Shown here one piece after another: positions 52,701 to 61,692 of a stretch of 64,000 bases of DNA (within the stretch, counting starts at the first letter, position 1; every line of letters starts with the position of its first letter). Source of the DNA: a virus; IMG/VR virus record IMGVR_UViG_3300049846_000628, positions 62,001-126,000 of that record; one strand, given 5' to 3'. The notes below the pieces were generated by a model. It ran no database searches. It saw only the letters and a list, made by a program, of their open reading frames with translations, and was not told where the DNA came from. The position numbers and the translations under genes are program-made.

Positions 52701-55700
52701 AGTGGATAACTTGAATACATCATTATTAACTTTATATGCAAAAACTGTAGTTGGTAGTCTATCAGTAACAACACCAACCGAATTCAAGGTGGATCCAATT
52801 CCAACAGAAGTTGCACCAACACCTAAGAATGTAGATGTTGGTCTATAGATTAATTCCTCCCCAGTATTAAAGAAGTGATTTTCAATAGAGAACTCACCAG
52901 TTGCTGGATTTAGGACAGTAGAGTCTGTTGGATCAAACTCTTTCATAAAAATTGGATACCCTTGATATCTCAAATCAAAATTAAGTCTGTTTAGATTATC
53001 ACTATTCAAACCATAGTAATTTGCAGTGTGAACTGAATTTATTATGCTTGCATACTCTAAATCATTAGGTTGATTGATTTCATCGGTAACTGTATAGAAT
53101 TTTTCATTGAAGGAAAGAATTTCAAAAGATCCAGAAATATTTGTGTCTGGATAGAATATTAAACTTGCGGTTGAACCAGAAATACTTCCACCAAATGATC
53201 CAATTCCTGATGTGCTTCCAATGGATAAGAAAGGATATTGTACAGTATAAGTGTCTATATCATCGACAATCATCATTACCTGATGTAAAGCACTTGTTTG
53301 TCCAATACTCACTCTTACAACAGATTTCACTGATGCAAATAAAGTTGTATCTAATGAAACTACAGTTGACGCTGAAGATACTGTTGAGAAGTTGGATAAG
53401 TAATTAACAGTTCCCTCAAATCCATCAATTTGTCCAGTTTTCTTAAATCTATAAGTTCCTATTCCAGATCCTGTAGTGTTAAATCCAATATTCTTACTTC
53501 TAACAATAATATCATTAGAGGATGTATTGGTATAATTCAGAGTTAGTATTCCTCCGGAGATTGAAGCTCCGAAAGAACCTATAAAGGTTCCACTATATTC
53601 ACTATTAGAATCAAAATAAAATTCACTTATGTTAGTGTCTGTTCCATTATGGTCAACATACAACTCAACATAATTCATTTCATTGGTTGTGTTATTTAAA
53701 ATATGAACCTGAGAATGTAATGTTTCAAACTTCGAAACACTTTTTGAAATCAATGATGTTGTTATTCCTGGAGAAACAATCGCATTAGATCCAATAAGAT
53801 CAACAAATCCTACAGAGTAAGTTCCAATTCCAGAGAAGAAAGTTGAGAAATTATCAGATAATATTTTAATTTTATAATCTGTGTTATATGGATCATAAGG
53901 AGTAAATTTCAGATTAAATTCGCCATAGGAATCAACGTAACCTTCAACATCTCCTATCTTAGTATCTAAGTTACTTATGCTTCCTTTTTCTAACGTATAA
54001 ACATCATCCTCATCATTAATAACTACCAATTCAGTCAATTGAATCTGACTATAATCAGAACTGGTAATTTGTACAATAAAGAGGTTATATCTATCTGATT
54101 TGTCTATAGATAAAACATTAGCAAATGTTTCAACATTTCCTTCAGAACTAGAAAACTCAGCACTAATATCATCAATAGCAAGAACACGATTTGTTCTACA
54201 CTCAATATAATCTGCTAGTTTTTTATTTTTAAGTTTTAAGAACCGTGATGTTGATCCAACAGTATCAATATCAACAACTAAATCAAAATTGTTAATAGTA
54301 TCTACTCTATTTTCATCTATAATATCATATAAAATTGTAGTAGACTCTGAAGCAGCAGTAGATCCAACACCAACACTTTGGGTAATTGTTGTGTCTGCAA
54401 AATTCTTAAGTCCAATTGGGTGTAAAATGCTGTTAACTGGGCTAACAATATCAACCCACTCTTGATTGCTTCTTACAGAGTAAGAAAGGTTTTGATAATA
54501 ATCATTGTCTGGAATTACTTGACTATCCTCATCCAGTTTTCCTATATCATCTGACCAACCAATATCTTGTCTTGATCCATAATCAATTCCAAAGTTACCA
54601 GTATTTGTTTGTACACTGTTAATAGTAGCAATGTTTCCAGATTGAACTCCACGAACAACTTGTCCTGCAGAAATCTTATAATCTCCAGAAACTTTAATAT
54701 AATTCTCATTATCTTGTACTACTTTGAGATCTTGGATCTCAAATCCAGTTTCATTTCTAACCGATAACGTTTCTCCAACAATGAAAGGAGAGTATGTTTG
54801 AGTAACTTCAAATTGAGGATAATCTTTATAGTTAACTATGAAGCTGGAAGCGTCTTGAACTGTTTTAGCAATACCAATGTTTGTGGAAAGACCAGAAAGA
54901 CTGTACTCTAGTTTTCTTGGAAGCAGAGTTCCTCCGTTCTCATAAGTAATAACAGTAAAGAATCTATATCCATAGTTGTCGGAATTAAATCCATCACCAT
55001 CATTACTATACTTCTGAACACCCTCTACATAAATTCTGTCTCCAACTGAAAATGGTTCTGTTCCGAATCCACTTAGAGGAGTTACAAGATAGCAAGTAAC
55101 TATTCCAGAAGATGAAGATGTTATGGTATTAATACCAACCCCATTTGTATTATTGATAGCTCTAATTGTAACTGGAGTTGATGGGAGACCTTTTGGTTCC
55201 TGATCAATATCTACCGAAATGATAGAAGTTCCAGAAAGATTTGCAACTAGTAAACCAGAATCAATTCTGGATCCAGTCTCACTATCTACAACAATTAAAT
55301 TAGGAGCACTAACATAATTTTTTCCATTATTAGTTACTTCAATTTCTGAAATAGTATTAGAATTCTTTATAGTAAGTAGAGATGCTATTGAAGCAGCTGG
55401 TCTCAAAGTTTTATCTGATGGATACTCAAATCCCTCATTTACGATTCTTATTTGATTTATTTTTCCAATAGATTCTGACTTCGCAACTACATAAGCGCCT
55501 CTTCCATTGATGGAATCTGTTCCCACAAATGATGGAATTTTTTTGAAATTCACACCAGGTGATATAGTCCTGATCTTAGAAATTCCTCCAGAAGCAGTGC
55601 GAGAGGTAGTCTTATATTTGAGAATATCACAATCTGAGTAATTATAAGTTAAGTTCTCTGGTAATTGTTGTAGAGAAATTACAAATGTGGTTGTTCCTAC

Positions 55701-58700
55701 TCCTGAAATGTTATAAGATCCATTATAAACACTGTTCACAAATGAAATTTGCGAGTAGTTTGTAACTTCAGTATCGGCAGTGCTAATATATCCAGATTTT
55801 TCTAAATTATAGAATAACTTAGATGGGAATCCAGAACTATAATTTATAGTCAATGATGCTGTAGTAGATACACCTACAGTTCCTACTCCAGAAACTGAGA
55901 AAGTATTTGTAGATCCAGTAGAAACAAATTCATCCTTAAAGGTGTTATCATAGAATATTTTAAAGTTGTATCCAGATAGAGAAGAATCTGATAAATCAAA
56001 TACTACATTATTATTAGCAACTACATTTAGTGATGGGTTGATAGGAGATATCTGATGTGTAGCAGATGGAGCACTTGTTATACCAACAACAAGTGGTGGA
56101 GTGCTAGTAGAATCAATTAAAGTATCACATAATTTAATGTTATCATTATCAACCTTATAGATGTAGTAGAAACCTGTCGTTAATCCAGATGCAGGTACAG
56201 TGCTTGAATATAAAATCTTATCACCAGTAGTAAAGGTGTGATTTTGTATTGTAATCTGATTCGTTACCGTATTGATTCCAGATGAGTCGAATGATACGGG
56301 ATTAATGATTAATCTTTCTCTGATAGAATCATACTTAACTTTAATCGCTAATGATGTTCCAATACCAACAGATAGATTTGGTTTTACCTCTAAATCAACT
56401 TTATCTCCAGATAGAAGTCCGTGAGATGTTGAAATTGAAACGGTAGATTTAATACTATCAACATCACCCTTTATCTGTGGGTAATTTGATTGAATTGAAT
56501 ACTGATAACTATCTGTACCATTATTTCTAAAGAACAGTCCACTAGTGGAGGTAGTTAATCCAATTTGAGTAACAATTCCAATATGATCAACAGATTTCTT
56601 AATTACATATACTATCTGCTGATCCCCAGAGAATGGTAAATCAAATGCAGTGCTTGTAGATGTATCAGATACTGAAATAGGTGAAGAAGATGGTAACTTT
56701 CTAAGAACTACTTGCTGATTGGTTGTAAAAGGATGATTTGGTAAGTAAATGGACCGTGTTGGAATTGATGTTGGGATATTACGAGTTCCAATTACAAAAG
56801 TGGTTGAAACTCCAACTCCAGAGGTAGTACCAACACCAACAGACTGTTTAGGATTGAAGTAATAGGTATCGTTTACCTTTGAATCAAAATAAGAAACCGA
56901 CTTATCAATCGTAAAAGTATTGGGGATGTAATTTACTACAGTTGTTGCAGTATGAGCAGCTCCAGTAGTTTCTCTTACAACTCTAAGAACACTATCTTCA
57001 TTAAAGATATTGATGACTGATAGGGTTTCTTGTTCAATTTTTATAGAACTTCCTATAGAAATGTTGTCTGGAATTCTATTTACATAGATGTCTGTAACTA
57101 CACCAGCAACAGAGTATGCTGGAATATCTTTTGATAGTGAAGAAGTGTAAGATGTAACTCCAATCTGACTAAATCCATTAAGTGGAGATAGTTCTGTAGA
57201 GAATCCAGAAATTGTTACATAATCTAAGTTGTTTAGAGTGTGATATGGATCAATAGTTACTTTTACCTGATCGCCACCATTCCAAGTGAATACTACATCA
57301 TCATAAGAAGTTACATTAGTATTAATATTATCAATTTGCTTGCCTGTTACTTCAGAAATTTGAGCGGAAAGACCAGATCCACCAGTGTTACTTTGATCAA
57401 ATTGAACTGAGTCGCCAATTTTATATCCATCACCTTCATCAATTATTTCATAAGAAACAACAGGTCCAGAAGTTACAGAATCTACTACGGTTATTTGATT
57501 GATAATATCATTAGACTCAATGATAAAATCATTCCCAGCAAATTCTTCGTTTACCTTGTATGGTAGTGTGTTTCTGATTAGATTAGATTCGTTAAAATCA
57601 AAAGTTTGATCTAAACTACTATTTTCAGAAATAAACTTAGATCTATACTTATTACCGATAAAGTATGGGAACTGTCCTATAACATTTCCAAAAATGTCTT
57701 GGGTTGATGTTGCAAAGTATGCATATACACCATTAGGAAATTCTGGTGTTACACAATATCTTCCATTATACTCATCAAGATCTCCAGTATTAGTAAATTT
57801 ATAGTCATCTACAAAGAATCCAGGATCAAATCCAGATGGTCTATTTTGGATATTTGAGGTGTTTAAAGTATAACCAGAAACTAGACTCTTGATATCTGAG
57901 TTTTCGTCATCTGGATCAGAGTATCCATATGATCCATAAATTGGATTTCCATCATACGCCCATCCAATAATTGGGGAGTGTTGAGTTCCATCATCAGAGA
58001 ATTGATCTTGAATATCTTGAGAATATCCAGATATTGTATATTGTAAATTATTAAGAGATGAAATAAGAATATCATCAGCAGTTTCTCTTATAGAGTTTTC
58101 TTTTCCATATAAGAGATTTTTATTAATAGTTAAAGCTCTTACTTGAGGATTGAAAATTTGATTCTTACCAGATGCTTCAACAACGATCGTTGTAGTAGAA
58201 GCAGTATATCCTACACCTGGATTTATTACAACTGCATCTGTAAGTTTATTATTTACAATAACGGGCTTGATAAGAGCACCAGTTCCACTACCATAAACTT
58301 TGATCTCAGGTGTTGAATAATATTCAGAACCACTGTATTGGACAGTAACGTCTTCAATACGTCCATTTATAATTACTGGTTTTAGTTGAGCATTCTTACC
58401 ATTCTTAACAAGGATCTTTGGTTTCTTATGTAAGTTTAGGATGTTTGATCCATAATCAGATCCCTTTTCATAGACATATACATCAACAATACTACCTCTC
58501 ACAATTGGTGTAGTTTCAATTTGACCAACAGGTTGAGTGCTTCCAACACCTGCGATACTATACTGTACTGATAATGAAATATCTGGATAACTGAAAACTT
58601 GATATCCTGAACCAGTGCTTCCAAACTTTACATAATTTTTTCTCAAATAATTTGAAGTATTTGTTCCTGCTACTCCAGCATTTGTAATTCTGAAGGTATC

Positions 58701-61691
58701 ATTATCTACTTTAAGAACGTAGTATTGATTTGATGTTGAAACTCCAGAGATAGAAACTGGGACTGTTGTACCAACACCAACTGCAGTAGAATAAGTAATT
58801 AAATCACCATCAGAAAATCCGTGGTTTTTAAATTCTACTGTGCTGTTAACAGTTGAAATACCTAATGGATTTACTCTGAGTTTTCTGTTCTCATATCCAC
58901 TTCCGGGATTAATAACTTTAATCTGAGTCAAAGTCTTTTTAAGGTCTGTTTCAAATTTATGAATACCAGAATTACCTATTGTAGTAAATCCTACAGTATT
59001 AATTCCAGATCTATAATCTGATAAAGTCTGATAAATTTGAATTGTATTATTACTAATATATTTGGTAAAATATGTTGCACCCTTTCTAAGAGTCAGACCA
59101 CTATCAACGTCAAGTCCACCAAATGTTCCTATACCAATCAATGAATTATTTTCAGGATTGTATGTAATTTCCTGACCATCAATTAGTCCGTGAGGATTTA
59201 AAAATGTAATAGTTTCATTAGTAATGTCTAGACCACCACCAAATCCAATTTGTCTAGCATCAAATTCAATTCCTCTTTTTCTTGTCTCAATTACGGGTTC
59301 AAATGTTGCTCCTTTTCCATTTCCTCCAGTAACTGCAATAGACACGATTGCATTAATATCAAAGTCTTGTGGATTTACATAAATCTTTTCAAATGATCCT
59401 CTAACAACTGGCTGAAGAAGCGCCCCACCCGAGGACGGGGTGAGTAAAGGTGGATTTATTACATCAAATCCTGTTCCACCATTTAAAACTTGAACTGATT
59501 CAAGTGGACCATAATAAACTTTTTCATTTGTTTTATATCCACTAATTTCAACACCATTAACCAGCATTCCAACAAATGATACTGGCGTTAAATCTGAATC
59601 ACCATCAGCAATATTAACATTTAGTGGAAACTTTCTTAGAATCTTTTGTGGTGAGATGATAGATTCTTTTTGACTATTCAGGGTAAAATTATGAGTTCCT
59701 GAAGTTAAACTTCCAAATTGAACGTAACTATCAGATCCTATGAAAGATCTTGAACGATATAGTCTAATTTGACGCTCATCATTAATTACTTCAACGTAGT
59801 ATACCCCTTCAGATAACCCAAACATTGCGGTTCCTGATGGTTTGTAGTATACTTCAGATCCAGTATAGAATGAAACTTTATCAATGAAGTTTATGATGGA
59901 GTAGTAACCAGTGGTTACATCTTGACCTGAAACTGATGAAGCATTATAACTAAAGATTTCTGTAGAAATTTCATAGGAAGGCAATGAGTTTGATGCAACA
60001 TACATATACTCATTGTTCTCATTATATACATTTTGAACATCACCAGTTATGTTTGAATACTCAAGTGGTATTTGAGAAGATGTAGCAACTAGTAATTTTC
60101 TTCTGATATCATATTCAAAAGACTGATTAAGGGTAAAAGTTCCATCAGTTGTAACCTGTCTATCATTAATTTGGGTTACTGTTAGGTCGGAAGCTATTAC
60201 AACTTCACTATCCCTACTTAAAATTTCAATAATATCTCCAACTTTTAGACTTGATTTATCAATATTACTCTTTAAAGTGACCTGAGATATTGTTCCAGAT
60301 GCAAAAGTATCAATCTGGTATCTTGAACTGGTGTTATATGTCCAACTATTTGCAAAAATTTCTTTGTATGTTGAATCTTCTACTGGGTTTTCAATGATTT
60401 CACCCAGATTTTTAACAGAAATTTCTTCACCAACATCAATTGAAGATGATTGTGTGATTGAATTGAATCCAGATAAGACACCGGTGATTCTTAGTTCAAC
60501 AAGTTTATTTGGATCTCCGTTTTCAAATCCATAATAAGTTTCATCTGATCTTACATTATCAGTAGGATTTATCTCTTCATCAATACCTGAGCATCCAAAG
60601 AATTGATTTATACTCTTACTGGTATATGTGATTACATTATTACCTGAATATAATGTACCAGACTCTGGGAATCCAATAGTAGAATCTACAGTAATAACCT
60701 CACCTTCTACGGGAACAGTTTCAATTACCTTTGTGCTAGCAGTAATTCCAAATGTTCCAGTAATTGTTGGGGAAGCATCGTCATACCCAACAAATAAAAA
60801 TAGTTTGTAATAGACTTTCTGCCCTCTTCTAATAATTTCTACTTCAGATACAGATGCAGTTGTAGAATCATCTGTAGTCTTTTTAATTGTTTGTCCAGAT
60901 AGTAGCAGAGGATTTCCAGAAATTCTTTCAGCAACGATAACCAATCTTCTTACATAATTTGCAGAAGATGGCTTAAGGAGTGAATTTTCTAAGTTAATAA
61001 CCTTTGGAGTTTCTCCAAACAGGACATTAAAAAGGATTCTAAAAGATTCTTCAGTTCCTTTTGCTTGATATAAAGTTCTTGATTCTTTTATGAAGTTTCC
61101 TACGTTTAGATCAGGAACAAAATTTAGATTTTCTAGACCAGGTGTAAAGGAATACTTTAATTTTTTATAGAATTCTTTTAAGAATAGGGAACTTAAATTG
61201 GTTACAGTGTTATTTGCACTGTGTGCCGAAGCCTGTGAAGTTTTAAAGATTAAATCACCAACATAATTTGTTGTGTTGGTGGTTGTAATTCCTGCATTAT
61301 ATGTGGTAATTCCGCTGAATCCACGAACACATCCAGTAAATGTGTTTGTTGTGATTCCGGTGTAAGTGATTATCTCATCATCAATCTTAAATAGACCATA
61401 GGATTGTGGGAATCCCTTGGTGCTAGACACTTGAATTGTGCTAGCAGTTGAAGAAATACCAGTAGTAAGTTTTGTAGATCCAACTACGACTTCTGGTATT
61501 AAGTTATCAATTTTTAAATATTGATCAAGGTTATCCGAAATATCAATCGGACCACCTTGATACTCTTGAGAAATATAGTATTGTTTTAAGAACTCTGACG
61601 CCTTTGGGTTTTCATCTAATATAAATTCTGGAAGTTGGCTATCAATAATTTGCTGTATCTTAACCCTAGATTCAAAACCAGTTTGTATCAT
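49776..61691 (-). CDS. Giant baseplate wedge protein at the gp7 position (3971 aa)
   Basis: This is a 3971-aa reading frame between gp6 and gp8, the place of T4 gp7 (1032 aa, baseplate wedge initiator). The N-terminus (RVKIQQIIDSQLPEFILDEN, FLKQYYISQEYQGGPIDISD, FIKESRTLYQAKGTEESFRI) is the conserved cyanophage gp7-like part. Most of the rest is repeats: G-x-G-Y units, I-D-x-E-x-I-x-Y/V...RG units, and N-H-x-F-x-x-G-D...YYV-x-K-V-D-N-D units. About one third along is a YHYH-like stretch (YDGNPIYGSYGYSDP; LDEYNGRYCVTPEFPNGVYA). The assignment to gp7 rests on position and the N-terminus. Confidence 0.85.
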   Translation of the reverse strand: MIQTGFESRVKIQQIIDSQLPEFILDENPKASEFLKQYYISQEYQGGPIDISDNLDQYLKIDNLIPEVVVGSTKLTTGISSTASTIQVSSTKGFPQSYGLFKIDDEIITYTGITTNTFTGCVRGFSGITTYNAGITTTNTTNYVGDLIFKTSQASAHSANNTVTNLSSLFLKEFYKKLKYSFTPGLENLNFVPDLNVGNFIKESRTLYQAKGTEESFRILFNVLFGETPKVINLENSLLKPSSANYVRRLVIVAERISGNPLLLSGQTIKKTTDDSTTASVSEVEIIRRGQKVYYKLFLFVGYDDASPTITGTFGITASTKVIETVPVEGEVITVDSTIGFPESGTLYSGNNVITYTSKSINQFFGCSGIDEEINPTDNVRSDETYYGFENGDPNKLVELRITGVLSGFNSITQSSSIDVGEEISVKNLGEIIENPVEDSTYKEIFANSWTYNTSSRYQIDTFASGTISQVTLKSNIDKSSLKVGDIIEILSRDSEVVIASDLTVTQINDRQVTTDGTFTLNQSFEYDIRRKLLVATSSQIPLEYSNITGDVQNVYNENNEYMYVASNSLPSYEISTEIFSYNASSVSGQDVTTGYYSIINFIDKVSFYTGSEVYYKPSGTAMFGLSEGVYYVEVINDERQIRLYRSRSFIGSDSYVQFGSLTSGTHNFTLNSQKESIISPQKILRKFPLNVNIADGDSDLTPVSFVGMLVNGVEISGYKTNEKVYYGPLESVQVLNGGTGFDVINPPLLTPSSGGALLQPVVRGSFEKIYVNPQDFDINAIVSIAVTGGNGKGATFEPVIETRKRGIEFDARQIGFGGGLDITNETITFLNPHGLIDGQEITYNPENNSLIGIGTFGGLDVDSGLTLRKGATYFTKYISNNTIQIYQTLSDYRSGINTVGFTTIGNSGIHKFETDLKKTLTQIKVINPGSGYENRKLRVNPLGISTVNSTVEFKNHGFSDGDLITYSTAVGVGTTVPVSISGVSTSNQYYVLKVDNDTFRITNAGVAGTNTSNYLRKNYVKFGSTGSGYQVFSYPDISLSVQYSIAGVGSTQPVGQIETTPIVRGSIVDVYVYEKGSDYGSNILNLHKKPKILVKNGKNAQLKPVIINGRIEDVTVQYSGSEYYSTPEIKVYGSGTGALIKPVIVNNKLTDAVVINPGVGYTASTTTIVVEASGKNQIFNPQVRALTINKNLLYGKENSIRETADDILISSLNNLQYTISGYSQDIQDQFSDDGTQHSPIIGWAYDGNPIYGSYGYSDPDDENSDIKSLVSGYTLNTSNIQNRPSGFDPGFFVDDYKFTNTGDLDEYNGRYCVTPEFPNGVYAYFATSTQDIFGNVIGQFPYFIGNKYRSKFISENSSLDQTFDFNESNLIRNTLPYKVNEEFAGNDFIIESNDIINQITVVDSVTSGPVVSYEIIDEGDGYKIGDSVQFDQSNTGGSGLSAQISEVTGKQIDNINTNVTSYDDVVFTWNGGDQVKVTIDPYHTLNNLDYVTISGFSTELSPLNGFSQIGVTSYTSSLSKDIPAYSVAGVVTDIYVNRIPDNISIGSSIKIEQETLSVINIFNEDSVLRVVRETTGAAHTATTVVNYIPNTFTIDKSVSYFDSKVNDTYYFNPKQSVGVGTTSGVGVSTTFVIGTRNIPTSIPTRSIYLPNHPFTTNQQVVLRKLPSSSPISVSDTSTSTAFDLPFSGDQQIVYVIKKSVDHIGIVTQIGLTTSTSGLFFRNNGTDSYQYSIQSNYPQIKGDVDSIKSTVSISTSHGLLSGDKVDLEVKPNLSVGIGTSLAIKVKYDSIRERLIINPVSFDSSGINTVTNQITIQNHTFTTGDKILYSSTVPASGLTTGFYYIYKVDNDNIKLCDTLIDSTSTPPLVVGITSAPSATHQISPINPSLNVVANNNVVFDLSDSSLSGYNFKIFYDNTFKDEFVSTGSTNTFSVSGVGTVGVSTTASLTINYSSGFPSKLFYNLEKSGYISTADTEVTNYSQISFVNSVYNGSYNISGVGTTTFVISLQQLPENLTYNYSDCDILKYKTTSRTASGGISKIRTISPGVNFKKIPSFVGTDSINGRGAYVVAKSESIGKINQIRIVNEGFEYPSDKTLRPAASIASLLTIKNSNTISEIEVTNNGKNYVSAPNLIVVDSETGSRIDSGLLVANLSGTSIISVDIDQEPKGLPSTPVTIRAINNTNGVGINTITSSSSGIVTCYLVTPLSGFGTEPFSVGDRIYVEGVQKYSNDGDGFNSDNYGYRFFTVITYENGGTLLPRKLEYSLSGLSTNIGIAKTVQDASSFIVNYKDYPQFEVTQTYSPFIVGETLSVRNETGFEIQDLKVVQDNENYIKVSGDYKISAGQVVRGVQSGNIATINSVQTNTGNFGIDYGSRQDIGWSDDIGKLDEDSQVIPDNDYYQNLSYSVRSNQEWVDIVSPVNSILHPIGLKNFADTTITQSVGVGSTAASESTTILYDIIDENRVDTINNFDLVVDIDTVGSTSRFLKLKNKKLADYIECRTNRVLAIDDISAEFSSSEGNVETFANVLSIDKSDRYNLFIVQITSSDYSQIQLTELVVINDEDDVYTLEKGSISNLDTKIGDVEGYVDSYGEFNLKFTPYDPYNTDYKIKILSDNFSTFFSGIGTYSVGFVDLIGSNAIVSPGITTSLISKSVSKFETLHSQVHILNNTTNEMNYVELYVDHNGTDTNISEFYFDSNSEYSGTFIGSFGASISGGILTLNYTNTSSNDIIVRSKNIGFNTTGSGIGTYRFKKTGQIDGFEGTVNYLSNFSTVSSASTVVSLDTTLFASVKSVVRVSIGQTSALHQVMMIVDDIDTYTVQYPFLSIGSTSGIGSFGGSISGSTASLIFYPDTNISGSFEILSFNEKFYTVTDEINQPNDLEYASIINSVHTANYYGLNSDNLNRLNFDLRYQGYPIFMKEFDPTDSTVLNPATGEFSIENHFFNTGEELIYRPTSTFLGVGATSVGIGSTLNSVGVVTDRLPTTVFAYKVNNDVFKLSTRKEYATAGICVTFTSLGEGNAHQLEMVKKNEKSIITLDNVVQYPISYSLINTTLNNKAPIGAATTIFALSGISSINVNDLIKIDNEYMKVNNVGLGTTTLGPISFSGSVPLVQVQRGFVGSSATSHTDASAVNVYRGSFNIAGNQIFFTNPPQGIIEDQLGPDVDNLSEARSSFNGRVFLRKDYTTNQIFDDISERFTGIGQTYTLSSQGISTVGFGTTGGNGIVFINGVFQTPTTQNNLSNNYSIVENTNLGISSIVFSGITSTNGSVIISQSDVNMNQLPRGGVIISLGSTTGVGYAPLVGASVTAIVGAGGSIVSIGIGSTGNYGSGYRNPVSIAITESGHTGTAATISAIVGAGGTLAFNIVGGGSGYVNPTINISSPNYENLPVIGVSRLGVGATTDTGVGLLLNVEVGASSTVGVGSTLFEVTGFSVTRSGYGFKKGDVITPVGLVTDFGLPSPVSQFQLTVLDTFTDSFAAWQFGELDYIDSVKDYQDGSRTRFPLFYNSQLLSFEKNSSDPDSQLIDFDALLIIFVNGVIQEPKVAYQFTGGTSFTFTEAPKPEDDVAIFFYRGSSLDSSFRDVNETLKIGDDVQVYSNNALLQSTTTQNSRVISNIPSSDKIQTNLYILQGIDTVNEKPLSWTKQKVDKIIDGGIVSKARDSIEPQIYPTAKIIGNITSSDSSIYVDNAEFFNYENVSPGSINFNAIIISGAPDPVSAAVTATVSVAGTISSLTINNPGSGYIGSAVTVSISAPPSIGVGIGTTATATISIVNGSLSTVSITNPGFGYTAGIVPQVLVPLPDPTYENISNVTTVQGFSGNVVGIATTVGIGTNLAIKFTLDPSLSPFTNLSVNQPIYVFDTFVGNGVTSIVNTDSAKVGVGTTFLDNIYYINAFNASVGIITCNVQSTTSIVGIATTGSSVGKFSWGKLSGFSRSSSPISIAVSAYNVDAGLSTFPTVQRRGYGLRDIGPIKKTL

Positions 61692-61692
61692 A

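Noticed and set aside
49776-61691. Regular spaced repeats that might be taken for a CRISPR or tandem DNA repeat
   Set aside because: Similarity is at protein level with changing codons; units vary in length and are in frame within one long gene.
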